The notes under the pieces: model-generated
What the model was told of the DNA's origin: nothing
Seen by the model: only the letters and a program-made list of their open reading frames with translations
Databases searched by the model: none
NCBI GenBank assembly: GCA_964581385.1
Contig: CAZOOK010000025.1
Location: forward strand, 1-64,000
Source: CAZOOK01 sp964581385
GTDB lineage: Bacteria; Pseudomonadota; Gammaproteobacteria; Nevskiales; Nevskiaceae
Reading direction: 5' to 3'
DNA: 64,000 nt
Part shown: positions 7,301-16,165 of the stretch, one piece after another
How the letters are laid out: each line of letters begins with the position of its first letter
How positions within the stretch are numbered: the stretch's first letter is position 1
Made by a program: the position numbers and the translations under genes

Positions 7301-8422
7301 ATGAACGAAATCCCTGATGGAAAAGAGAGCGCAACGGCGAAGGTTGCGCGCGAGCTCGCCCAGCTGCAGGCGCAAGCCGAGGAAGAGCGTGCGACGCTAA
7401 CGCGGTTGCAGCAGGCTGTAGTCGAAGCAAAGAACCGTCCAGACAGCAACCAAGAGACCCAGCTTGTCGAGGCTAATGAGCGGTTGGTGCTCGCGGCGCT
7501 GCTCGCACAGACCGACGCCGAGGCCGCCACGAGAACTCTGAACGAAGTGTCGCGAGCTGCGGAACTCGACACACTGACCGGACTGCCGAATCGCGTGCTG
7601 CTGCTCGACCGGTTCGCGCGCGCCATCGCCAGTGCCAAACGCCGTGGCTCACGCCTGGCGCTGATGTTCCTGGACCTGAACGACTTCAAGCAGATCAACG
7701 ACACCCTCGGCCATGCGGCCGGCGATGAAGTACTTAAGCTGGTGGCGCATCGCCTCGCGTCTGCGGTTCGCGAAGCAGACACTGTAAGCCGTCACGGCGG
7801 CGACGAATTTGTGATCCTGCTCACTGACGTGCCGCAGGCGTCCGTTGCAGGTCGTATCGCCGGCAAGGTCATTGCGGCACTCGGTGCTCCCGGCCGCGTG
7901 GGCGATCATGAACTTCACCTCGCGGCGAGCATCGGCATCAGTATCTACCCCGATGATGGAGAAGATATTGACGAGCTCATGATTCGAGCGGACGCCGCAA
8001 TGTACCGCGCCAAGAGGCGAGGGTTCGGCGGTTTCGTTTTCCACGGCGAGGAGCCCCGTGGCGAGAGGATCCTGAAATCACCGGCGCCCGCATCGACACA
8101 AGGTCCCTTGACCCGCGAGCTGACGTTGGCCGAGCACGAGCGTCGGCACGCGCAGCTGCGAGAAGCGAACGAGCAGCTGGTACTGGCCGCCGTCAGTGCC
8201 CAAGAATTGAAATCCGCCGTGGAACTGTCGCAACAGCGGCAGACCGAGTTCCTGGCCACGCTGGCGCGCGAATTGAGCAGCCCGCTGGCACCCATCCGCG
8301 ATGCAGCGGAAATGCTGGGGCGGGTTCATCTGGACGCAGTGCGGGTATCTGAGGTGCGAGCGGTCATCGAGCAACAAGTGACGCACATGTCGCGCCTGGT
8401 GGGCGAGCTGCTCGATGTATAG
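7301..8422 (+). CDS. GGDEF diguanylate cyclase with truncated histidine-kinase tail
   Basis: A 373-aa protein. Residues 1-85 are coiled coil; 90-245 form a GGDEF domain with intact signature HGGDEF (165-170) and an inhibitory RxxD site (R157-D160) five residues before it, so c-di-GMP synthesis with product feedback is expected. A second coiled coil (275-310) repeats the first (VEANERLVLAAL versus REANEQLVLAAV). Residues 313-373 match a HisKA dimerisation domain, but the H-box reads LARELSSPLAPI, with Arg323 in place of the phospho-accepting His. The protein ends at GELLDV with no ATPase domain. It lies 34 bases after the KaiC-like gene and is probably its output partner. Confidence 0.8.
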   Translation: MNEIPDGKESATAKVARELAQLQAQAEEERATLTRLQQAVVEAKNRPDSNQETQLVEANERLVLAALLAQTDAEAATRTLNEVSRAAELDTLTGLPNRVLLLDRFARAIASAKRRGSRLALMFLDLNDFKQINDTLGHAAGDEVLKLVAHRLASAVREADTVSRHGGDEFVILLTDVPQASVAGRIAGKVIAALGAPGRVGDHELHLAASIGISIYPDDGEDIDELMIRADAAMYRAKRRGFGGFVFHGEEPRGERILKSPAPASTQGPLTRELTLAEHERRHAQLREANEQLVLAAVSAQELKSAVELSQQRQTEFLATLARELSSPLAPIRDAAEMLGRVHLDAVRVSEVRAVIEQQVTHMSRLVGELLDV

Positions 8423-8464
8423 CGAGCGAGCGCCGGCGAGCTGAGGCTCGAACATTGGTATTGA
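8423..8464 (+). pseudogene. Residual histidine-kinase coding sequence past the stop
   Basis: Reading in frame after the TAG at 8420-8422 gives RASAGELRLEHWY before the next TGA. Full-length kinases of this type typically continue from LLDV with a Ser and then a stretch like this, so the TAG probably replaced a serine codon (TCG to TAG). Nothing resembling an ATPase domain follows, so the rest of the kinase appears deleted before the era 3' end. The remaining bases to 8601 hold nothing recognisable. Confidence 0.6.
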
Positions 8465-8601
8465 TGCGGCGGTCGATAGAGACCATCGATAGAAACCCGA
8501 TGGACACTATTTCCCAGCAGCGCCCCAACGTTACCTGTACAGATCCCCCTATACAGATCCCATTGTCCTTAAAGCGAATCCGGCGCCGCGGCCGCCGCAC
8601 T

Positions 8602-9486
8602 TTATTGGCCTTCGTACCCAAACCGTCGCAGCGCGGCCGGATCGTCGGACCAGTTCTCGCGCACACGCACCCACAGCTTCAGAAACACTTTGCCGCCGGT
8701 CAGGAATTCGAGTTCGCGGCGCGCGGCAGTGCCAACGTTCTTGAGCATGGCGCCGCCTTCGCCGATGACGATTTTCTTCTGCCCTTCGCGCTCGACCCAG
8801 ATCACCGCCGATACGCGCAGCAGCGCACCGTCGCGCTCCAGTTTTTCGGTTTCGACCGTGAGCGAGTACGGCAGCTCCTGCGCAAGTGATCGCATAAGCT
8901 TTTCACGCACCGTCTCGGAGACGGTGAACGCCAGATCGTGACCGACAACCTGTCCTTCCGGATACAACGGCGGACCATCCGGCACGCGCTTGAACAATTC
9001 GGCCACCAGCGGATCGAGATTCTCGCGCTTGGTCGCCGACAGCGGCACGATGAATGCGAACTCGCGTCGTGCCGACAGCATCTCGATCGCCGGCAGCAGC
9101 TCGCCCTTGTCCGCGATCTTGTCGACCTTGTTGATGATCAATCCAACCGGCGTCGCGATGCCGTGCAGGCGCTCGATAACAGCGTCGTCCTCATCCGTCC
9201 AGCGGCCGGCTTCGACGACGAATAACACCACATCGACATCGGCCAGGGCGGCAATTGCGGCCTCGTTCATGAAACGATTCAGTGCACGTGTCGCCTTGCG
9301 GTGCAGGCCCGGAGTATCGATGAACACAATCTGGCCCTGCTCCGCATGCAGCACGCCCTGAATCCGGTGGCGCGTGGTCTGCGGCTTGGGCGCCACAATG
9401 CTGACCTTGTGGCCGACCAAGGCATTGACAAGAGAGGATTTGCCGACGTTAGGCCGGCCAACCACTGCCACCATGCCGCTAAGCAC
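8602..9486 (-). CDS. era: GTPase Era
   Basis: A 294-aa essential GTPase that binds 16S rRNA and assists 30S assembly. The G1 motif is GRPNVGKSS, with DTPGLH (G3) and NKVDK (G4); the C-terminal KH domain has VIGEGGAMLKNVG. I chose the GTG at 9486 as the start: it has GGGGGAG seven bases upstream and gives MLSGMVAVVGRPNVGK, whereas the next ATG (9474) would leave too few residues before G1. The start overlaps the rnc stop by 8 bases, the usual rnc-era coupling. recO, which normally follows, is displaced by the KaiC insert. Confidence 0.95.
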   Translation of the reverse strand: MLSGMVAVVGRPNVGKSSLVNALVGHKVSIVAPKPQTTRHRIQGVLHAEQGQIVFIDTPGLHRKATRALNRFMNEAAIAALADVDVVLFVVEAGRWTDEDDAVIERLHGIATPVGLIINKVDKIADKGELLPAIEMLSARREFAFIVPLSATKRENLDPLVAELFKRVPDGPPLYPEGQVVGHDLAFTVSETVREKLMRSLAQELPYSLTVETEKLERDGALLRVSAVIWVEREGQKKIVIGEGGAMLKNVGTAARRELEFLTGGKVFLKLWVRVRENWSDDPAALRRFGYEGQ

Positions 9487-10174
9487 AGGGAGACTCCCCC
9501 GCGGACGCCAGCAGCACCAGCATGCGTTCGGCAGCGCGCTGTTCGGCGAGCTTGCGGCCGGCACCTTCTGCTTCGGTTTCGCGACCGTCGTCGATCAAAC
9601 GGCAGCGCACGAGGAAACGACGCTGGTGCGCCGGACCTGATTCTTCCAGCAAGATGTACTCCGGTAATGGCCGGCCTTCGGCCTGCAGGGCTTCCTGCAA
9701 ACGCGTCTTTGCGTCCTTTTCGGCTACGGCATCTGGCAGTGATTCCAGTTCGGGCGCGAACAAATGCAAACAGACCGCGCGCGCCGCTTCAAAACCGCCA
9801 TCGAGGTAAACGGCCGCCAGCAAAGCTTCGACCGCATCACCCAGAATGGAATCGCGGCGAAAACCGCCGCTCTTCAACTCGCCTGAGCCCAGCCGTAGCG
9901 ATTCGCCGAGTTCCAGCCGCCGCGCGACCACCGCGAGCGCGTCGCCGCGCACAAGGCTGGCACGCAAACGTGACAGTTCGCCTTCATTCTCGCGAGCACG
10001 CGTGGCGAACACAGCTTCACCGATAACGAAATTGAGCAAGCCATCACCGAGAAATTCGAGCCGCTCGTTATGCGGAGCGCCGCAACTGCGGTGCGTTAGC
10101 GCCTGCGTCAACCGGCCTGGATCGCGAAACCGATAACCCACCGCTTCCTGCAGCCGCTCCAGCGGATCGCTCAA
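9479..10174 (-). CDS. rnc: Ribonuclease III
   Basis: A 231-aa double-strand-specific endoribonuclease for rRNA and mRNA processing. The signature NERLEFLGDGLL (36-47) contains E40 and D44; the second metal site is in ILGDAVEALLAAVYLDGG. A double-stranded RNA-binding domain occupies the C-terminal third (DAKTRLQEALQAEGRPLPEY, then GAGRKLAEQRAAERML). The start codon overlaps the DUF4845 gene (ATGA). Confidence 0.96.
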   Translation of the reverse strand: MSDPLERLQEAVGYRFRDPGRLTQALTHRSCGAPHNERLEFLGDGLLNFVIGEAVFATRARENEGELSRLRASLVRGDALAVVARRLELGESLRLGSGELKSGGFRRDSILGDAVEALLAAVYLDGGFEAARAVCLHLFAPELESLPDAVAEKDAKTRLQEALQAEGRPLPEYILLEESGPAHQRRFLVRCRLIDDGRETEAEGAGRKLAEQRAAERMLVLLASAGESPCA

Positions 10175-10584
10175 CCGTCACCGCCGCCGCCACCCGGAAG
10201 CGGCACCTTGTCCTCGAAATGGATGAGGATGAAGATGTTGTAGAAAAGGTGCTCGCGCGCCTCGTAGTCATAGGCCATCACGCGGCCGCGATTGGTATTG
10301 ACGGCGCGGACATCGCGCCAATCGAGATAGTTCACATCTTCGATGTCCCAACGCTTTTCCAGTGAACGCTGCATCTCGGCGATATTGAGCTGGCCACCGC
10401 CGGCATCGGCCTTGGCTTCTTTGACGACGGCCTTGACCGCGTTATCGATCTTCATCTGGTTCAGATAGATCGGAAGCACTTTCATGGTGATGATGGCCGC
10501 GAAAGCAAGCGTGCCGAAAACGAACAGCATTCCCCAGAACGTCAATCCGCGCTGCTTCGCCAGCGAGATTCTGCGAGCCGTCAT
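10171..10584 (-). CDS. DUF4845 family single-pass membrane protein
   Basis: A 137-aa protein with a short cytoplasmic N-terminus, one membrane segment (LTFWGMLFVFGTLAFAAIITM, residues about 14-34) and a periplasmic domain. The N-terminus resembles a pilin-like leader (KQRGLTFWG), but no Gly-Phe-Thr-Leu-Ile-Glu motif is present. The position between lepB and rnc is conserved for this family in many proteobacteria; the function is unknown. It is coupled to rnc by a 4-base overlap and ends in a glycine-rich tail. Confidence 0.85.
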   Translation of the reverse strand: MTARRISLAKQRGLTFWGMLFVFGTLAFAAIITMKVLPIYLNQMKIDNAVKAVVKEAKADAGGGQLNIAEMQRSLEKRWDIEDVNYLDWRDVRAVNTNRGRVMAYDYEAREHLFYNIFILIHFEDKVPLPGGGGGDG

Positions 10585-10617
10585 CAGTAATTCTCCTCCA
10601 TCCGTTTGCGACGGATT

Positions 10618-11379
10618 CTAGCGGATGCGGAGGCCGATGCGGGATAGGTCGGGCCGGAAGCGGTCCGAATTCCAGCTCATCCAGATCAGAATCGCGCGGC
10701 CCTTGAGGTTGGCCTCCGGCACCGTGCCCCAATACCGGCTGTCATAGGAACCGTCGCGGTTGTCACCCATCATGAAGTACTGGCCGGGCGGCACTTCGAA
10801 GTCGAACGGTTCCGCGGAACGATCCGGATCGAGAATGATGTCGTGATGCACGCCGGCGAAATCCTCATGAAAGAGCTCGCGCACGCCTTCGCCGATATAA
10901 ACACCGTCGGCCTCGAGTTTCACGGTTTCACCGTTGACGGTCAGAGCCTTGTTCTCGTAATGAATATGGTCACCCGGTACACCGATCAGGCGTTTGATGA
11001 AATCCGTGTCCGGATCGCGTGGATACTTGAATACGACGACATCGCCGCGATGGGGCTCGCCAATTTCCACGAACTTGCAGTAACCGACCGGGCAGCGCAG
11101 TCCATAAACGAACTTGTTAACGAGAATGAAGTCGCCGATATGCAGGGTCGGAATCATTGAACCGGAGGGAATCCTGAACGGCTCGACGACGAACGAGCGG
11201 ATCAGAAATACCGCGAAGATCACCGGGAAAAAACTGACGCAGAAGTCAACAATCATCCCGGGCTGGTCTTCGCCACCCGGTGGGAGCTTCGCGCGGCGAC
11301 GCGGGCCGAGCAGAAGCTTATTGAGCAGCCAGACAGCGCCGGTAACAGCGGACAATATCGTCAGTATCAACGCGAACAT
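10618..11379 (-). CDS. lepB: Signal peptidase I
   Basis: A 253-aa inner-membrane protease that removes Sec and Tat signal peptides. Two N-terminal membrane segments (about 1-23 and 43-62) precede the periplasmic catalytic domain. The catalytic Ser is S74 in PSGSMIPTL; the general base Lys is K129 in DTDFIKRLIGVPGD; the conserved box GDNRDGSYDSRYWG is near the C-terminus. It lies 25 bases downstream of lepA, as in the classical lepA-lepB operon. Confidence 0.96.
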   Translation of the reverse strand: MFALILTILSAVTGAVWLLNKLLLGPRRRAKLPPGGEDQPGMIVDFCVSFFPVIFAVFLIRSFVVEPFRIPSGSMIPTLHIGDFILVNKFVYGLRCPVGYCKFVEIGEPHRGDVVVFKYPRDPDTDFIKRLIGVPGDHIHYENKALTVNGETVKLEADGVYIGEGVRELFHEDFAGVHHDIILDPDRSAEPFDFEVPPGQYFMMGDNRDGSYDSRYWGTVPEANLKGRAILIWMSWNSDRFRPDLSRIGLRIR

Positions 11380-11404
11380 GGCGTAAGGCCCTAGCTTTTG
11401 AAAA

Positions 11405-13207
11405 TCAGTTTTTACGATCGACGCCGAGCACCGCGAGGAAGGCCTCCTGCGGAATCTCGACCGAACCTACCTGCTTCATGCGCTTCTTGCCTTCCTTCTG
11501 CTTTTCCAGCAACTTGCGCTTGCGTGAGACGTCGCCGCCGTAACATTTCGCCGTCACGTCCTTGCGCAGCGCCTTGACCGTCGAGCGCGCGATGATTTTG
11601 GCACCGATCGCAGCCTGAATGGCAATGTCGAACATCTGGCGGTGAATCACTTCCTGCATGCGCTCGCACAGGTCGCGACCCCGCGGATACGCGGTGTCGC
11701 GGTGCACGATCGTCGCCAACGCATCGACCTTGTCGCCGTTGACGAGTACGTCGAGCTTGACCAGATCCCCGACCTGGAAACGTGCGAACTCATATTCAAA
11801 CGAGGCAAAGCCACGCGACACCGACTTCAGCCGGTCGAAGAAATCGAGGACGACTTCAGCGAGCGGCATCTCGACTTCCATCTGCACCTGACTGCCGAGG
11901 TAACGCAGATTCTTCTGTACGCCGCGCTTCTCCATGCATAGCTGCATCACCGGACCGACGTAACTCTGCGGCATCAGGATGCGCGCCGTGATGATCGGCT
12001 CGCGGACCTCGTTGTACGAGCCGGGATCGGGCAGATCGGCCGGATTGTCGATGCGGCGTACCTCGCCGTCGATCATTTCGATCTCGTAGACCACCGACGG
12101 CGCGGTGGTGATGAGATTCAGGTCGTACTCGCGCTCAAGGCGCTCCTGCACGATTTCCATGTGCAACATGCCAAGAAAGCCGATGCGGAACCCGAAACCG
12201 AGCGCAGTCGAATTTTCAGGCTCGAACTGCAGAGCGGAGTCGTTGAGCCGCAGTTTCTGCAGCGACTCGCGGAAATCCTCGAAATCCTCGGCATCGACCG
12301 GGAACAGGCCGGCGAACACGCGCGGCTGCACCTGGCGGAAACCCGGCAGCGGCCGCTCGCAGGGTTTAGCCGCTTCGGTGAGGGTGTCGCCAACCGGTGC
12401 GCCGAAAATATCCTTGATGCCGGCGATCAGGAAGCCGACTTCGCCGGATTCGAGCGCGTCCTTGAATACGCGCTTGGGGGTATGCACCCCAAGCATCGTG
12501 ACTTCATGGTCCTTGCCGGTCGACATCACGCGGATCTTCTGACCTTTGGTCACCCGGCCATTGACGATCCGGACCAGTGACACCACGCCCAGGTAGTTAT
12601 CGAACCAGGAGTCCACGATCAGCGCCGACAGGCGGGCCGCCGGGTCGCCATGCGGCGGCGGCAGCTTGTATATGACGGCTTCCAGCACCTCCGGAACGTT
12701 CTGGCCGGTCTTCGCCGAAATGCGCAGCGCATCCAGCGCGCTGACGCCGATGATCTCCTCGATTTCGGCGGCGACCCGGTCTGGCTCCGCGTTCTGCAGG
12801 TCCACCTTGTTCAATACCGTCAGCACTTCGAGGTTCTGCTCGATCGCCGTATAACAATTGGCGACTGATTGCGCTTCGACGCCTTGTGAAGCATCGACCA
12901 CCAGCAAAGCCCCTTCGCAGGCCGCGAGCGAGCGGCTGACTTCGTAGGAAAAATCCACGTGTCCAGGTGTATCGATCAGATTGAGCTGATACATCTCGCC
13001 ATTGCGCGCCTTGTAGTCCAGCGATACCGCCTGCGCCTTGATGGTGATACCGCGTTCACGCTCAATTGGATTGCTGTCGAGCACCTGCTCGGTCATCTCG
13101 CGTGCTTCGAGACCCCCGCAGAGCTGAATGAAGCGGTCCGCCAGCGTCGACTTGCCGTGATCGATGTGCGCGATGATCGCGAAATTGCGGATGTTGGACT
13201 GCTTCAT
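11405..13207 (-). CDS. lepA: Elongation factor 4 (LepA)
   Basis: A 600-aa translational GTPase that acts on stalled or paused ribosomes. It begins MKQSNIRNFAIIAHIDHGKS, with the G1 loop AHIDHGKST, then DTPGHVDF (G3) and LNKVDL (G4). The C-terminal LepA-specific domain contains KCYGGDVSRKRKLLEKQKEGK (here KCYGGDVSRKRKLL plus EKQKEGKKRMK). The length is standard. The start is the ATG at 13207; the open frame upstream has no similarity. Confidence 0.97.
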   Translation of the reverse strand: MKQSNIRNFAIIAHIDHGKSTLADRFIQLCGGLEAREMTEQVLDSNPIERERGITIKAQAVSLDYKARNGEMYQLNLIDTPGHVDFSYEVSRSLAACEGALLVVDASQGVEAQSVANCYTAIEQNLEVLTVLNKVDLQNAEPDRVAAEIEEIIGVSALDALRISAKTGQNVPEVLEAVIYKLPPPHGDPAARLSALIVDSWFDNYLGVVSLVRIVNGRVTKGQKIRVMSTGKDHEVTMLGVHTPKRVFKDALESGEVGFLIAGIKDIFGAPVGDTLTEAAKPCERPLPGFRQVQPRVFAGLFPVDAEDFEDFRESLQKLRLNDSALQFEPENSTALGFGFRIGFLGMLHMEIVQERLEREYDLNLITTAPSVVYEIEMIDGEVRRIDNPADLPDPGSYNEVREPIITARILMPQSYVGPVMQLCMEKRGVQKNLRYLGSQVQMEVEMPLAEVVLDFFDRLKSVSRGFASFEYEFARFQVGDLVKLDVLVNGDKVDALATIVHRDTAYPRGRDLCERMQEVIHRQMFDIAIQAAIGAKIIARSTVKALRKDVTAKCYGGDVSRKRKLLEKQKEGKKRMKQVGSVEIPQEAFLAVLGVDRKN

Positions 13208-13297
13208 GGAACGACAGCGTGGAAAGGCCGGCAAGTATACCGGTTCACCACTGGGCCGGCGGCAGGAACGCTTCCGCCCCCAAAACGGGCCCAACGC

Positions 13298-13531
13298 TCA
13301 ATCCCGCTCCGAAAAGCGCTCCGGATCGAAAACACCTTCGCAGATCACCGCGCCACTGCCATCCACCAGCACGGGAATACGCCGGCCGAAACGCTCCCGC
13401 CAAGTCTTATGCTCGTCGACATCGACGATCCTGACGCGTGCCGCCAGCGCCGGAAAGGCGTCGGCGAATACTTCCAGAAATTCCTCGCAAAGGTGACAAC
13501 CAGGGCGCGACAACAACCAATATTCAGCCAT
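13298..13531 (-). CDS. Glutaredoxin family (DUF836-type) small protein
   Basis: A 77-aa thioredoxin-fold protein with the redox pair C12-x2-C15 in GCHLCEE and the cis-proline motif RIPVLV. Proteins of this size and motif are grouped with glutaredoxin-like family proteins of unknown partner. The start overlaps the end of the periplasmic protease gene by 8 bases, so it is probably cotranslated with the envelope-stress genes upstream of it; there is no signal peptide, so it should be cytoplasmic. Confidence 0.85.
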   Translation of the reverse strand: MAEYWLLSRPGCHLCEEFLEVFADAFPALAARVRIVDVDEHKTWRERFGRRIPVLVDGSGAVICEGVFDPERFSERD

Positions 13532-15017
13532 TGCCTGGACCCGGGCGCGGCGGCGCCTGCACTTGCAGGAACAGCGGTTCGCCGTGGCGCTGCACCAGCA
13601 TCGGCACCGGCACGCCGGGTGTCATTCGCCCCACCACTTCGGCGAAACGGTCCGGACTATCGACTTCCTGCTTGGCGATCGACAGGATCACATCGCCGAC
13701 CTGCACGCCGGCGAGGCGGCCAGGCCCGGTATCGACGGCGGACACCAGTACGCCACCCGAAATGACCTTCGCCGAACGACGCTGATCCTCGTTCAGCGGC
13801 TGCACGGTCAAGCCCAGCGGCGACGTCGATGGGCGCTCCGGCTCGGTAGCGGGTGGCACGTCCTGCACATCGTCGAGGGTGCCGACTTCCACCTTGATCT
13901 TGATCTGCCTGCGCTCACGCAGCATATCGAGCATGACGCCCTGTCCCGGATCGCTGCTGCCGACCATCGCCGGTAGATCGTGCGAGCTAGGCAGTTCAAC
14001 ACCGTCGTATTTCAGAATGACATCGCCGCTGCGCAGGCCTGCCTGCTCTGCCGGGCTGTTGGCGATAATCTTGGCGATCAGTGCACCCTCGGGCTTGTCC
14101 AGACCCAGCTTTCCCGCCTGCGCGCGGTCGATTTCCTGCACCACGACGCCGAGCCAGCCGCGCGTCACTTTACCGTGAGCCTTCAACTGGTTGACGACCT
14201 TGGCGGTCACGTCGATCGGAATCGAAAACGCCACGCCCATGAAACCGCCGGTCTGGCTGTAAATCTGTGAATTGACGCCGACCACTTCGCCACGCAGGTT
14301 GAACAGTGGTCCGCCGGAGTTGCCTGGGTTGATCGCGGCGTCGGTCTGGATGAAAGGTACATATTGCTCGGAATCGAGGCTGCGACCTTTCGCTGAAACG
14401 ATGCCCGCGGTCACGGTGTAGTCGAAGCCGAACGGCGACCCGATGGCCAGCACCCACTCGCCGACGCGCAGCTTGCGCACATCGCCGAGCTTCGCCGCGG
14501 GCAGATCGCTGGCATCGATTTTCAGCAGCGCGAGATCGCTGCGCTCATCGCTGCCAACCAGCTTTGCTGGAAGTTCACGATGATCCGATAGCCGCACGAT
14601 GATTTCCTTTGCATCTTTGACGACGTGCTGGTTGGTGACGATGTAGCCGTCGGATGACAGGATGAAACCCGATCCCAGCGATTGCGGCTCGTCAGCCTCG
14701 TCGCCGGCACCGCTCTTCGGCGGCGGACCACTCGGTCCCTCGTCTGAACCGCCGTTGTTCCCAGGTTGATCGAGAAAGCGCTTCAGCCACTCCGGCGTCT
14801 GCTGCTCACCGCCACCGCTTTCACCATCGCTGCGCGCAAGGTCGTCGGCGGTCAGCGCGTCGGCAGGAACCACCGCACTGATGTTGACGACGGAAGGACT
14901 GACGCGCTCGACCAAATCGGCGAAGTTCGGCAACGATGATTGCGAATGATCGCAGCCGCCCAATGCCACCGCGCCGAGCAACAGCGGAACCAGCCGGCGG
15001 CGTATGTCGTCCATCAT
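13524..15017 (-). CDS. mucD: DegP/MucD-like periplasmic serine protease, predicted lipoprotein
   Basis: A 497-aa HtrA-family protease. The trypsin-like domain has the triad H131 (VTNQHVV), D161 (RSDLALL) and S234 (GNSGGPLF), followed by two PDZ domains (about 285-370 and 405-490). The N-terminus reads MMDDIRRRLVPLLLGAVALG followed by GC, a lipobox with Cys22; the residue after it is Asp, which in enterobacteria keeps lipoproteins in the inner membrane. Together with rseB-rseA-rpoE upstream, this matches the algU-mucA-mucB-mucD arrangement. A linker rich in Gly, Ser and Pro (64-106) separates anchor from protease. Start at either of two adjacent ATGs (15017 or 15014). Confidence 0.9.
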   Translation of the reverse strand: MMDDIRRRLVPLLLGAVALGGCDHSQSSLPNFADLVERVSPSVVNISAVVPADALTADDLARSDGESGGGEQQTPEWLKRFLDQPGNNGGSDEGPSGPPPKSGAGDEADEPQSLGSGFILSSDGYIVTNQHVVKDAKEIIVRLSDHRELPAKLVGSDERSDLALLKIDASDLPAAKLGDVRKLRVGEWVLAIGSPFGFDYTVTAGIVSAKGRSLDSEQYVPFIQTDAAINPGNSGGPLFNLRGEVVGVNSQIYSQTGGFMGVAFSIPIDVTAKVVNQLKAHGKVTRGWLGVVVQEIDRAQAGKLGLDKPEGALIAKIIANSPAEQAGLRSGDVILKYDGVELPSSHDLPAMVGSSDPGQGVMLDMLRERRQIKIKVEVGTLDDVQDVPPATEPERPSTSPLGLTVQPLNEDQRRSAKVISGGVLVSAVDTGPGRLAGVQVGDVILSIAKQEVDSPDRFAEVVGRMTPGVPVPMLVQRHGEPLFLQVQAPPRPGPGNG

Positions 15018-15127
15018 GTATGGATTATCCCTGAATCCGAAGGCGGCTGGCACGACAATCTTATGACAGATTATGCTGCGAGTTGACGGCGCGGGCTACT
15101 ACGAAGTTTGTATTTAAAGATTCGCAC

Positions 15128-16165
15128 TTAAGGCCGATCGGGACGGCTCTTATCGTCAACCAACGTCCGTGCCGGCTGCACGCCATCCCCGATCATTTTC
15201 AGTGTCGCCGCCGGCGCTTCGCCGACCACGGTGACATGCAATGATCCGATCAAGCGGTCGTAGGCTTCCACCGAACCCATATGCGAGGCACCTACAAATC
15301 CATAGTGTATGTTGCCCTGATTGGTGTGGCTGAATATGGAAATCGCCGACAGGCCGTCGGTAATCAGGGTGTGCTGCACTTCCACCGATCCACCGGGCAG
15401 ATGTCCCTGATCGTGAATGACCGGGCGAAAACCCGGTGGCATGGCGCCGAAGATCAGGTTGGGGTCTCCCCCGGCAACAGGCTCCATCGGCAGTAGGCTT
15501 TCCGGCTCATCGCGCGTCACCACTTGGTATTTTGCAGTGTTGACCTCGGTTTTGAATGCATCATCCGGAATGTTCGCAGGAAAATCGACCTCGGTGAACA
15601 TGACCTGTTCGCGAACGCGCCCCGCCGAATCCACCAAGCTGAATTTCAATGGGATATGGGTCTGAACATCGGACCATACTTCGTAGCCGAAACGGTAGCC
15701 GTCCCTGGGGACCACCGCGACCCCCACACAGCTGCGCGCTGCCACGCGTTGCATCCCGAGGGATTTGAAGTCGTACCAGGCTGACAGTTCGCGCACCCGA
15801 TCCGGCGTAAGCTGGTTCAGGAATCCTTTCAGTGGCGGACGCTGCAATCGCATCATGCGGTCCTTGGGCAGGATGCAGTAGACGCGATCATTCACGCGGA
15901 ATACCTCACGTGGCTCGCCATTCAGCGACGTAACGCGCTCGCTTTCATTGCCATCCTTGTAACGGTGCACGACACGCAAGGCCTCCAGCCGCTCACTATC
16001 GCGATAAATCAGCACGCCCTGGAAGTTCTGCATGTGAGCGGCGTTGGCGGTATCGACCAGCACGTCCGCCGGTTCGGCACACACCGCCGCCTGGGATAGC
16101 AAACCGACCGCCACGCCGCCGACGCCGCACCCGAAGATCCAGCGTGTGATCCAGCGCTGACGCAT
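15128..16165 (-). CDS. rseB: Sigma-E factor regulatory protein RseB/MucB
   Basis: A 345-aa periplasmic protein that binds the anti-sigma factor RseA and shields it from proteolysis until mislocalised lipopolysaccharide or lipoprotein displaces it. A signal peptide covers about residues 1-30 (cleavage near AVCAEP). The N-terminal LolA-like domain begins ADVLVDTANAAHMQNFQGVL, and the small C-terminal MucB/RseB domain follows from about 230. The start overlaps the rseA stop by one base (TGATG). Confidence 0.92.
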   Translation of the reverse strand: MRQRWITRWIFGCGVGGVAVGLLSQAAVCAEPADVLVDTANAAHMQNFQGVLIYRDSERLEALRVVHRYKDGNESERVTSLNGEPREVFRVNDRVYCILPKDRMMRLQRPPLKGFLNQLTPDRVRELSAWYDFKSLGMQRVAARSCVGVAVVPRDGYRFGYEVWSDVQTHIPLKFSLVDSAGRVREQVMFTEVDFPANIPDDAFKTEVNTAKYQVVTRDEPESLLPMEPVAGGDPNLIFGAMPPGFRPVIHDQGHLPGGSVEVQHTLITDGLSAISIFSHTNQGNIHYGFVGASHMGSVEAYDRLIGSLHVTVVGEAPAATLKMIGDGVQPARTLVDDKSRPDRP

